From positions 99,001-122,500 of the forward strand of contig CAUYUJ010022424.1 of assembly GCA_963575745.1 (NCBI GenBank): DNA of 23,500 bases, in the 5' to 3' direction. This stretch comes from Prorocentrum cordatum. Lineage: Eukaryota; Sar; Dinophyceae; Prorocentrales; Prorocentraceae. The position numbers were made by a program, and so were the translations under genes. Under the pieces are notes generated by a model. The model made no database searches. It was not told the origin of the DNA and was given only the letters and a program-made list of their open reading frames with translations. Positions 11,901 to 18,827 of this stretch are shown here, one piece after another. Numbering within the stretch: the first letter of the stretch is position 1; each line of letters opens with the position of its first letter.

Positions 11901-12985
11901 CCCCAAAGTGTCAGGTGCACCACCGAGCGTTCTCTGCAGACAGAAGGTGTACTGCCACACACGCTGCCACACACAAAGTATCTACGGTACCTAAACCACC
12001 ATGTCATACGTGAACGTGGTCAGCGGCTACTTGAGGCAACTCCCCTAGGTCGTGACGCCCAGGTGAGAGACACACTGCGGCCCGCAGCATGTAAAACTGC
12101 CCTGGGCCTTCCCCACTCTGGCAGAGATGGAAAGGGTGTGAGCCCCAAAGTGTCAGGTGCACCACCGAGCGTTCTCTGCTGACAGAGGGTGAACTGCCAC
12201 ACACGCTGCCACACACAAAGTATCTACGGTACCTACCATGTCATACGTGATCGTGGTCGGCGGCTACTTGAGGCAACTCCCCTAGGTCGTGACGCCCAGG
12301 TGAGAGACACACTGCGGCCCGCAGCATGTAAAAGTGCCCCGGGCCTTCCACACTCTGGCAGAGATGGAAAGGGTGTGAGCCCCAAAGTGTCAGGTGCACC
12401 ACCGAGCGTTCTCTGCTGACAGGAAGTGAACTGCCACACACGCTGCCACACACAAAGTATCTACGGTACCTACGTGAACGTGGTCGGCGGTTACTTGAGG
12501 CAACTCCCCTAGGCCGTGACGCCGAAGTGAGAGACACACTGCGGCCCGCAGCATGTAAAACTGCCCTGCGCCTTCCCCACTCTGGCAGAGATGGAAAGGG
12601 TGTGAGCCCCAAAGTGTCAGGTGCACCACCGAGCGTTCTCTGCAGACAGAAGGTGTACTGCCACACACGCTGCCACACACAAAGTATCTACGGTACCTAA
12701 ACCACCTTGCCATACATGAGCGTGGTCGGCGATTACATGAGGCAACTCCCCTAGGTCGTGACGCCCATGTGAGAGACCATTGTAGCCCGCAGCATGCAAA
12801 AGTACCCCGGGCCTTCCACATTCTGGCAAAGATGACAAGGGTGTGGAGCCCCACAGTGTCAGGTGCACCACCGAGCGTTCTCTACAGACAACGCTGCCAT
12901 ACATAAAGCATATGCAGTGCTTCAACAGCCATGCCATACACGAGCGTGGTCGGCAAGTACATGAGGCAACTCCCCTAGGCCATGG
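5935..12985. repeat. Major satellite array, about 29 copies of a ~242 bp unit
   Basis: The anchor GAGCGTTCTCTGC (or a one-base variant) recurs near 6084, 6327, 6569, 6811, 7053, 7295, 7537, 7781, 8025, 8267, 8509, 8752, 8996, 9238, 9480, 9722, 9969, 10236, 10476, 10720, 10962, 11206, 11438, 11680, 11924, 12166, 12405, 12633 and 12873. Typical spacing is 242-244 bp, with outliers of 228, 232 and 267. Each unit has a near-constant core with CCCAGGTGAGAGACACACTG, a perfect CTGCG-GCC-CGCAG hairpin, GGCAGAGATGGAAAGGGTG and TTCTCTGCAG, and a variable linker around the palindromic GGTACC. Copies at both ends are more diverged than those in the middle. All three minus frames are largely open because the unit has few stops, and 242 is not a multiple of 3, so the long minus ORFs (up to 343 codons) rotate through frames and are not called. 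Confidence 0.97.
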
Positions 12986-13379
12986 CGGCCAGATGGTACC
13001 CTGGGGGGGTCCTGGGCGGTCGGCGTCGCGGATGCCAGAATTCCCGGGGCCGGTCTTCGGGGCCCTGAAGAGGGCCCCAGGAGCACCCCGAAGGATCCCA
13101 AGGGAGCTCCAAGAGGTCATTCGAGTCGGGGTGGCGTCAATACACTTTCAGTTTTCAAGATAGCCTCCAGCTCCGAGAGGCCTCCAAATGCCAAAAGAGC
13201 TCTTAATCGCAAAAGACGGCCCATCCAGCCCCTAAGATTGCCACAGTTCAAGCCAACAGGCCCCCAGGGCGGCCACGAAAAGACCCCCAAAAAAACAACA
13301 CAGCCCCTGAGGCCTCCCAAGAAGTTTGAAAACCACCCAAATATGGCCCGAAGAGGGGACCCCGAATCGAAAAGTTGAT
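12986..13379. other. Unassigned GC-rich stretch after the array
   Basis: The 242-bp similarity stops at the GGCCATGGCGGCC region near 12976-12990. Beyond it lie GGGGCCC-rich low-complexity sequence (12995-13110) and an A/C-rich stretch (13140-13370). Frames are open on both strands without motifs. Nothing is called. Confidence 0.4.
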
Positions 13380-13675
13380 TCGTTCCCGACAGGTGGACCC
13401 CCACAGCGCCAGAAAGCCCCCAAGAGGGCCCATAGAGACCTCAAGAGGCCCCCCCCGAGAGGCCCAAAAGACCTCCCAAAAGAGGCCCCAAGAGGCCCCA
13501 AGAATGCCCCGTCGAGCACGCAAGCAAGTCCACAACGAACCCCCAAGAAGCTCCCAAGACGGCCCAAGAGGGCCTTGAGGGGCGGCGAGCACGCAGACAA
13601 GTGCCAACGATGCTACAACGAGCCCCCAAGAGGCTCCCAAGACGGCCCAAGAGGGCCTTGAGGGGAGAGCACGCT
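13380..13675. repeat. CCCCAAGAGG-type low-complexity repeat with an 81-bp internal duplication
   Basis: Short-period repeats of CCCCAAGAGGC and CCCAAGACGGC. A longer unit is duplicated: CCCCCAAGAAGCTCCCAAGA at about 13541 recurs as CCCCCAAGAGGCTCCCAAGA at about 13622, both followed by GGCCCAAGAGGGCCTTGAGG. Open frames on both strands (Pro/Arg/Lys-rich plus, Gly/Leu/Trp-rich minus) reflect composition only. Related sequence recurs at 15930-16180 and 23225-23500. Confidence 0.9.
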
Positions 13676-14148
13676 ACGCATGGAATGAATTCAACGGAAA
13701 TCAATCGCAGTGGATCCGTGGATGGACCATTATAAACTGATGAGGCTATGATGCCTCTTTTGATTTTGAACCGGCTATGATGCCCGTTCGTGCCCACCCC
13801 GTCCCGTTTTCAGGGACTTCGCATCCACCGATGATGGTGAGATGCGAAGACGGGCCGCCGCCCCTGGCACTGCACGTACGGTGCCAGGTTTGTGGGGACG
13901 CGGTTCGACCCCCGCAGTTCCAATGATGGAAATTGAAAGGAGTGTGAGGCCTCGTGGTGGTCCTCACTGGTAAGGCCTATGATGGTCCTCACCGGAAGAG
14001 AGAGGGCAAGGGCGGACGTCCACCAACAACGTCAGTCGTGCTCATCCTCCGTGACATGCACTGTGACCACACTCATGGATCTGAAGACCGTGACATCCAC
14101 GAGCGCGACCCGACCTATGATTGCGGACTCCGTGAAACGCACCGTGAC
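13662..14148. repeat. Segmental direct repeat, copy A
   Basis: Matches 14713-15177 at an offset of about 1,050 bp (TGAGGCTATGATGCCTC at 13741 against TGAAGCTATGATGCCTC at 14791). Shared landmarks in order are GAGCACGCTACGCATGGAAT, the GACTGATGA block, two TATGAT hairpins, the CTTCGCATC/GATGCGAAG inverted repeat, the CCTGGCAC/GTGCCAGG inverted repeat, GGTTCGACCCCCGCAGTTCC and the first His/Asp repeat unit. Differences are scattered substitutions and a few 1-base indels, so the duplication is old enough to have diverged by several percent. Confidence 0.93.
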
Positions 14149-14445
14149 CACGCTCATGACCACGAAAACCGTGAAATTCACAAGCACGACTCGACCTATG
14201 ATTGCGGACTCCGTGACATCCACTGTGATCGCGCTCATGAGCACGAAGACCGTGAAACACACGAGCACGACCCGACCTATGATTGCGGACTCCGTGAAAT
14301 GCCCTGTGCCCACACTCATGAAAAAGAAGACCGTGACTTTCACGAGCACGACCCTACCTACGATTGCAGACTCCTTGAAACGCACCGTGAACACACCCAT
14401 GATCACGGAAACCGTGAAATTCACGAACACGACCCCATCGAGGCC
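14041..14445 (+). repeat. 81-bp tandem repeat, about 4.8 copies
   Basis: The anchor CCTATGATTGCGGACTCCGT or its variant begins at 14114, 14195, 14276 and 14357, exactly 81 bp each time. A fifth unit degenerates after 14440. Only one shortened unit exists in the paralogous segment at 15100-15177, so the array probably expanded in copy A after or during the duplication. Confidence 0.93.
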
Positions 14446-14577
14446 GAGGTGATGCCCGCACTGCCTGTATCGCGGCTCCGATGGGGTGCAGACCAGGAGG
14501 AGGAGGAGGAGGAAGAGGACGACGACGACCACGAGAAAGTTGAGTTCAATGAACAAATTGAGCGCGAAGGCCTATGA
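14056..14577 (+). CDS. Putative His/Asp/Glu-rich repeat protein (hypothetical)
   Basis: The frame is open from upstream (a GTG at 13954) to TGA at 14575-14577; the first in-frame ATG is at 14056, giving about 173 residues. It contains four and a half 27-residue repeats of the form RETHRDHAHDHENREIH plus KHD-x-TYDCGL, with His, Asp, Glu and Arg dominating, a conserved Tyr-Asp-Cys-Gly-Leu end, then a linker and an acidic run of about 11 Glu/Asp residues (near 14498-14530). The repeat is exactly 81 bp, so the frame is kept through the array. Several differences are Asp/Glu swaps or silent third-base changes, as selection on this frame would leave, but other changes are not conservative. The other two plus frames and one minus frame are also open. 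His/Asp-rich repeats suggest metal binding, but no family is recognised. It may be only a satellite or an exon fragment. Confidence 0.3.
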   Translation: MHCDHTHGSEDRDIHERDPTYDCGLRETHRDHAHDHENREIHKHDSTYDCGLRDIHCDRAHEHEDRETHEHDPTYDCGLREMPCAHTHEKEDRDFHEHDPTYDCRLLETHREHTHDHGNREIHEHDPIEAEVMPALPVSRLRWGADQEEEEEEEDDDDHEKVEFNEQIEREGL

Positions 14578-14585
14578 TGGTCCTT

Positions 14586-14712
14586 CTTCCCAAAATGAGC
14601 CTTGCTGATGGCCCCGAATTGGTTGCGAGGTGCCTATGATGGCCCCTCTGGTTGCCTATGATGGCGGCACTAGACGACCGGCAGGGGACTGGGTCCCGTT
14701 CACGGTCCATTA
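14586..14712. other. Spacer between the His/Asp ORF and the second segment copy
   Basis: Contains two of the TATGAT hairpins (14627-14648 and 14651-14668) in direct succession and no ORF of note. Confidence 0.5.
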
Positions 14713-15177
14713 GGGGAGAGCATGCTACGCATGGAATGAACTCAATGGAATCAATTGCAGTGGGTCCGTGAGTGGATCAATATAGACTGATGAAGCTATG
14801 ATGCCTCTTTTGGTTTTGAGCCGGCTATGATGCCCGCTCGTGCCCACCCCGTCCCGTCTTCAGGACTTCGCATCCCCCGATGATGGTAAGATGCGAAGAC
14901 GGGCCGCCGCCCCTGGCACTGCACGTACGGCGCCAGGTTTGTGGGGATTTGGTTCGACCCCCGCAGTTCCAATGATGGAAACTGAGAGGAGTGTGAGGCC
15001 TCATGGTGGTCCTCACTGGTAAGGCCTATGATGGTCCTCACCGGGGGGGGAGAGGGCAAGGGCGGACGTCCACCAACAACGTCAGTCGTGCTCATCCTCC
15101 GTGACATGCACTGTGACCACACTCATGGATCTGAAGACTCCGACCTGTGATTGCGGACTCCGTGAAACGCACCGTGA
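14713..15177. repeat. Segmental direct repeat, copy A'
   Basis: Second copy of the 13662-14148 segment. It contains only one shortened His/Asp repeat unit: about 22 bp between GAAGAC and CGACC are missing near 15137, and similarity stops after ACGCACCGTGA near 15177, where the GGGGTCCAAGA short-period repeat takes over. The inner inverted repeats are partly conserved: the outer CTTCGCATC/GATGCGAAG arms are perfect, while the CCTGGCAC arm has one mismatch. Confidence 0.93.
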
Positions 15178-15345
15178 GGGGTCCAAGAGGCGTCCAAGAG
15201 GAGTCCAAAAGGGGTCAAAGAGGGGTCCAAGAGGGGTCCAAGAGGGGTCCAAGAGGGGTCCAAAAGGGTGTACACGAGGGGTCCAAAAGGAGTCCAAGAG
15301 GGTTCCAAGAGGGGAGTCCAAGAGGGGCCCAAAGGGTGTACACGA
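15176..15345. repeat. Short-period repeat of GGGGTCCAAGA (11-13 bp)
   Basis: About twelve tandem units of GGGGTCCAAGAG and variants, interrupted twice by GGGTGTACACGA (near 15266 and 15336). On the minus strand it reads as a Trp/Thr/Pro/Leu repeat, which is a composition artefact. It resembles the CCCCAAGAGG family with a G-rich instead of C-rich spacer. Confidence 0.92.
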
Positions 15346-15499
15346 ACAGCCATGTCGTGCCCTGTGTCCCGAGACGCCATGACTGGCTCACGCAACACTT
15401 CAAGGAAGCCATCACCACCCATCAGCGCCGCAGTGGCAACGAACACGCGGGCAAACGCGTGCGATGCAATAGCCGGGGCCAGCGAAGTGAGCAAAGCGA
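15346..15499. other. Unassigned single-copy stretch
   Basis: About 150 bp without repeat structure. The minus strand is open here (FARVFVATAALMGGDG is readable) but the frame depends on the flanking low-complexity repeat to reach length. No family was recognised. Confidence 0.3.
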
Positions 15500-15760
15500 T
15501 TAACGAACTGCCACACACGCTGCCATTCAAAGCATCTGCAGTACCTAAACCATGCCATAAATGAGCGTGGTCGGCAGCTACATGAGGCATCTCCCCTAGA
15601 TCATGACACACAGGTGAAAGACACACTGTGGCCCGCAGCATGTCGAAATGCCTGGCCCTTCCCCACTCTGGCAGAGATGGGAAAGGTGTGAGCCCGATGT
15701 CAACGTGCCTGGGCCTTCCCCACCCTGGCAGAGATGGAGAGGGTGTGAGCCCGACAATGT
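15500..15760. repeat. Isolated diverged copy of the 242-bp unit with an internal ~60-bp duplication
   Basis: It starts with CGAACTGCCACACACGCTGCC (the linker side of the unit) and runs through CATGAGGCA, GTGAAAGACACACTGTGGCC and CCTTCCCCACTCTGGCAGAG. The piece from TGTCGAAATGCCTGG to GTGTGAGCCCGA (about 15640-15695) is repeated immediately as TGTCAACGTGCCTGG to GTGTGAGCCCGA (about 15698-15753). It lies 2.5 kb beyond the end of the main array in the same orientation. Confidence 0.9.
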
Positions 15761-15929
15761 CGCTCAGAGCCCTCAGTACTAGAGCTCGGGGCGCTCTTGG
15801 GCGCTCCCGGGCGCTTCTGGGCGCTCCGTGGTCTCGCATTGAGAGGGCTCCGAGTGGTCCCCCAGAGGCCCCAAGGTTCCATAGGCTTCTGACGGATGTT
15901 AGCTGTCTCCCTTTCTTGAGCGTCCGACG
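15761..15929. other. Unassigned GC-rich stretch
   Basis: Contains GGGCGCTC-type short repeats near 15790-15830 and nothing recognisable as a gene. Confidence 0.4.
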
Positions 15930-16180
15930 CTCCAAGACAGCCCAAGAGACCCCAAGATCGCCCCAAGACGGCCCAAGAGCCCCCGAAGAGGGCCCCAGAC
16001 GGTCCAAGAGGGCCCCAAGACGGTTCCAGAGCGCCCCAAGACGGTCCAAGAGGGCCCCTAGAGAGCCCCAGGAGGGGGAAGACGGACCGACATTTCGAGT
16101 CTTCCGCCCCAAGATGACTGCCGAGACCGCCAGCAGCCCGCAAGATGCCCCCAAGAAGCCCCAAGAGGCCCCACGAGGTC
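15930..16180. repeat. CCCAAGACGG / CCCAAGAGG low-complexity repeat
   Basis: Tandem 11-18 bp units such as CCCCAAGACGGTCCAAGAGG. Same family as 13380-13675 and 23225-23500. Open frames on both strands are Pro/Arg-rich or Gly/Leu/Ser-rich and are not called. Confidence 0.88.
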
Positions 16181-16261
16181 CGAATCAGATCCCAACCACA
16201 GGCATCGAAGAGGCCTCTGACCTTCAACCCAGGCACGATGGCGGGATGGGCCGAATACCAC

Positions 16262-16525
16262 TAGATAACTGCCACAGACGCTGCAAAAGATACAGTATCT
16301 GCAGTACCTAACAATCAGACCATCCATGAGCGTGGTCGGCGGCTACATGAGGCAACTGCCGTAGGTCGCGACGCCCAGGTGAGAGACACACTGCGGCCCG
16401 CAGCATGTAAAAGTGCCCCGGGCCTTCCCAAATCTAGCAAAGATAAATATATGTATATATATATATATGTATATAAACCCCAAAGTACCAGAGTCACCAC
16501 CAGCGCTCTCTGCAAACACTTAGTG
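16262..16525. repeat. Second isolated copy of the 242-bp unit, interrupted by a TA microsatellite
   Basis: Starts with AACTGCCACAGACGCTGC and keeps GAGCGTGGTCGGCGGCTACA, GCCCAGGTGAGAGACACACT and GTAAAAGTGCCCCGGGCCTT almost unchanged. After the CTTCCC segment the unit is replaced by AAAGATAAATATATG and a TA run, then resumes with CCCCAAAGTACCAG and CAGCGCTCTCTGC. Confidence 0.9.
16446..16477. repeat. (TA)n microsatellite with TG interruptions
   Basis: About 32 bp of alternating A/T with two G interruptions, inside the isolated 242-bp unit. Confidence 0.95.
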
Positions 16526-16714
16526 CCAGGTGTCTCATGCCTTTTGTGCGACTGTCAAGCTGAAACTGTCAAGAAAGACCGGTCCAAGAATGACCCGTGC
16601 ACACCTAACATTAAAACACAAACAAATAAAAAGCAAAAAAATAAAGACAAAGTGCACACACGCTGCCATCGACACAAGCTTGAAACTTACAACACTTGTG
16701 CGGAGGGAGTCGAG
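16526..16714. other. Unassigned AT-leaning stretch
   Basis: Includes an A-rich piece (16610-16650) with AATAAA twice. No gene was recognised. A plus frame is open (16530-16982) but continues into the next array and is not supported. Confidence 0.35.
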
Positions 16715-17200
16715 GTCTAAATGGGGCTCTCGTCTTACGCACATTCGTCGTAAACGCTTGCAACCACTTCGAGGAGGAAGGGGTCAAAATGTGGCTCTCG
16801 TCTTACGCACATTCGTCGTACACGCTTGCAACAACTTCGAGGAGGAAGGGGGCAAAATGGGGATCTCGCCTTTGCGCCGCGCACACTCGTCTAAAAAGAT
16901 ACAGCTGCTTCAAAGATGGAGCACTGGTCGTTTCCAGAAGGGGGCTATCGCCTTCTCGCCGCGCCCGCGTATTCGCCTTTAAGTCTTACACAACAGTACA
17001 ATGACGGAGGGGGTAGTTTTCAGATTGGGGCTCACGTCTTAGCGCCGCGAACAGTCGCCTACAAGGTTTGCACAAGCTTCAAAGATGGAGGGAGATTCAT
17101 CTCAAAATGGGACTCTCGCCGTATCGCCGCGCACACTCGTCTCAAAAACTTGCAAGGATCAGGGAGCACAGGTCGTTTTCAAAATGGGGCTCGGCCTCTC
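16715..17200. repeat. Divergent tandem array, about 7 copies of a 65-85 bp unit
   Basis: The anchor AAATGGGGCTCTCG or a variant recurs near 16719, 16785, 16854, 16936, 17021, 17102 and 17179. It is followed by CGCCGCGCACACTCGTC-like sequence and CTTGCAACAACTTCGAGGAGG or CTTCAAAGATGGAGG. Spacing varies from 66 to 85 bp and identity is low between distant copies, so this is an old array. Several plus frames are open, without a conserved register. Confidence 0.8.
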
Positions 17201-17537
17201 GCCTGAGTGCTGCACACAGTCGTCGTAACAGCTTGCAGCAGCTACAGGATGTTGGACGGCTCATGTTCCCCACGGGGCTTACGCATGATCCTTCCTCAAG
17301 CTTCGATACGAGACACTTGAACAGATGCAAGAACCGCACGGATGCAGGGCGGGTCCTTGTCAAAACAGGGCCATCGTTCGAGACTTCCCCGGCACCCACT
17401 GCCAGCAGTGTCGACTCGTGCAGGCATGATACCAGCGGGGCGGCCCTTTCCCACAACCCTGATATCGCTGGACACTTGGCTGAACTGTACTCCGAGTTTC
17501 CCGCCGACAGCCCCCCACATCGACCCAATTTCGGGGC
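17201..17537. other. Single-copy stretch ahead of the A-rich tract
   Basis: One plus frame (17068-17574) is open through it and could read a Ser/Thr/Pro/His-containing peptide ending in GHLAELYSEFPADSPPHRPN. No family is recognised and no start can be supported. AATAAA at 17538-17543 marks the junction to the A-rich tract. It could be the 3' end of a reverse-transcribed RNA whose tail expanded, which is an inference only. Confidence 0.25.
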
Positions 17538-17539
17538 AA

Positions 17540-17865
17540 TAAAACAAAAAAAGATAAAAAATAAGAAAAAATAAAAAAACAAAAACAAAAAAAAAAAAAA
17601 GAAAAACAAAAAAAAAAAAAAAAAACTAGATAAACAATAATAACAAGAAAAAAAAAAAAAACACAAACAAGGTAGAAAAAAATATAAAAAAAAAAAAAAA
17701 TAAAAAAAAAAAAAAAAAAACAAAAAAACAAACAAAAACAACAATAGAACAAAAAAAAAAGAAAAAAAAAATATAAAAAAAAAAAAATCAAAAAAAAATT
17801 AAAAAAAATAAAATACAAAAAAACAATAAAATAAAGACACAGAAAAAAAAAAGAAAAAAACCCAA
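17540..17865 (+). repeat. Extreme A-rich tract, about 325 bp
   Basis: The plus strand is overwhelmingly A, with isolated C, T and G, and several runs of 10 to 19 A. Flanking DNA is GC-rich, so the boundary is sharp on both sides. On the minus strand this gives Phe-rich frames (17142-17744 and 17360-18178), which are artefacts. Confidence 0.95.
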
Positions 17866-17927
17866 CCCAAGCGCACCATGCCGGCCGAAGGCGCTCCGAA
17901 CCGCGTCGCGGCGCGACGACGAGGCGA

Positions 17928-17957
17928 GGTTGACCCCCTTCGGGGGGGTACCCCCCC
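17928..17957. other. Overlapping alternative G/C hairpins
   Basis: CCCCC (17934-17938) can pair with the G run across a TTCG loop, while GGGGGGG (17942-17948) can instead pair with CCCCCCC (17951-17957) across TA. The two foldings share the same G run and exclude each other. A related arrangement occurs at 23037-23065. Confidence 0.7.
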
Positions 17958-18209
17958 ACGCTTATTAAGAAACCCAGAGTATGGTCACACCTTCCCGCGC
18001 TCGCTGCTGCCCCCTGAAAGGATGCCTGGCAGCTGCTCTCCAAAAACGAGGCTCTCGCCCGACTGGCAGGCCCATCGGGTGCTGGTCTTCCCAGGGAGCG
18101 CCTTCCTGTAGTGAAAAGGAAGGCTCGTAGGGACTTATCAAGGGACTCGAGACTGGGAGGGGTATACCACAGCATCATTGTTGCACCGTGGGCTTACTCT
18201 GATCCTCCA
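17958..18209. other. Unassigned stretch
   Basis: No recognisable gene. Short plus frames (17878-18111) lack motifs. Confidence 0.35.
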
Positions 18210-18536
<327 letters not shown>

Positions 18537-18784
18537 CCTCACCCTCATTATCCCCCCTCCCTCCCTCCATCCCTCCCCCGACGCCGCGGCGCAAGGCGGC
18601 GCGACAGCCGCCTCCGCGAGGTCGGACGACGCAACGCCGCCGACGAAAGAGTGGCGCGCCGCAGTGGCCAGGCAGCACTGCGCCAGGGGGGGGGGGAGAA
18701 GAGGGGAGAAGAATGAGAGGATCGATCAGGCCGTGCGTGTGAAGCACAGCATGCACCGTACACACATCGTCAAATACCTACGCA
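18537..18784. other. Unassigned GC-rich stretch between microsatellites
   Basis: Open frames on both strands extend from the trinucleotide run. No motif was seen. It contains a ten-base G run near 18686. Confidence 0.35.
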
Positions 18785-18785
18785 C

Positions 18786-18817
<32 letters not shown>
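18785..18817. repeat. (CA)n microsatellite with short TA segment
   Basis: CACATATATA followed by a run of about 12 CA units, ending in GCTCGCGCGC. Confidence 0.95.
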
Positions 18818-18827
18818 GCTCGCGCGC

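Larger units (their letters stand above)
13742..15032. repeat. Cluster of nine small hairpins with TATGAT loops (plus AATGAT and GATGAT relatives)
   Basis: TATGAT lies between short complementary arms at 13747-13752 (GAGGC/GCCTC), 13776-13781 (GGC/GCC), 13978-13983 (AGG-CC/GG-T-CCT), 14573-14578 (GAAGG-CC/GG-T-CCTTC), 14635-14640 (GAGGTGCC/GGCCCCTC, one mismatch), 14657-14662 (GTTGCC/GGCGGC with two G-T pairs), 14797-14802 (GAAGC/GCCTC, one mismatch), 14826-14831 (GGC/GCC) and 15027-15032 (AGG-CC/GG-T-CCT). In both segment copies TTCC-AATGAT-GGAA follows, and in copy A CACC-GATGAT-GGTG is nested inside the 9-bp CTTCGCATC/GATGCGAAG stem. Arms differ in sequence and even in polarity (GGC..GCC against GCC..GGC) while the loop stays the same. 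Confidence 0.8.

Noticed and set aside
5935-12985. CRISPR array
   Set aside because: Units are ~242 bp and similar throughout, with no alternation of short identical repeats and unique spacers. No cas genes were seen, and the context is eukaryotic.
13742-13790. Box C/D snoRNA genes based on ATGATG and CTGA motifs
   Set aside because: Box C needs RTGATGA; the sites read ATGATGC or ATGATGG. No consistent C-to-D spacing with terminal stems was found. The hairpin description fits better.
13815-13925. tRNA or tmRNA gene ending in GGTTCGACCCCCGCAGTTCCA
   Set aside because: The candidate acceptor pairing is imperfect, the T-stem is not kept in the second copy (ACGCGG became ATTTGG), the length is about 110 nt, and no anticodon arm can be drawn.
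15123-16154. 343-codon minus-strand ORF
   Set aside because: It runs through GGGGTCCAAGA and CCCCAAGAGG low-complexity repeats and part of a 242-bp unit. Only about 50 residues near 15350-15500 are non-repetitive and they match nothing that I recognise.
17142-18178. Phe-rich minus-strand ORFs suggesting a membrane protein
   Set aside because: They are the complement of the A-rich tract.
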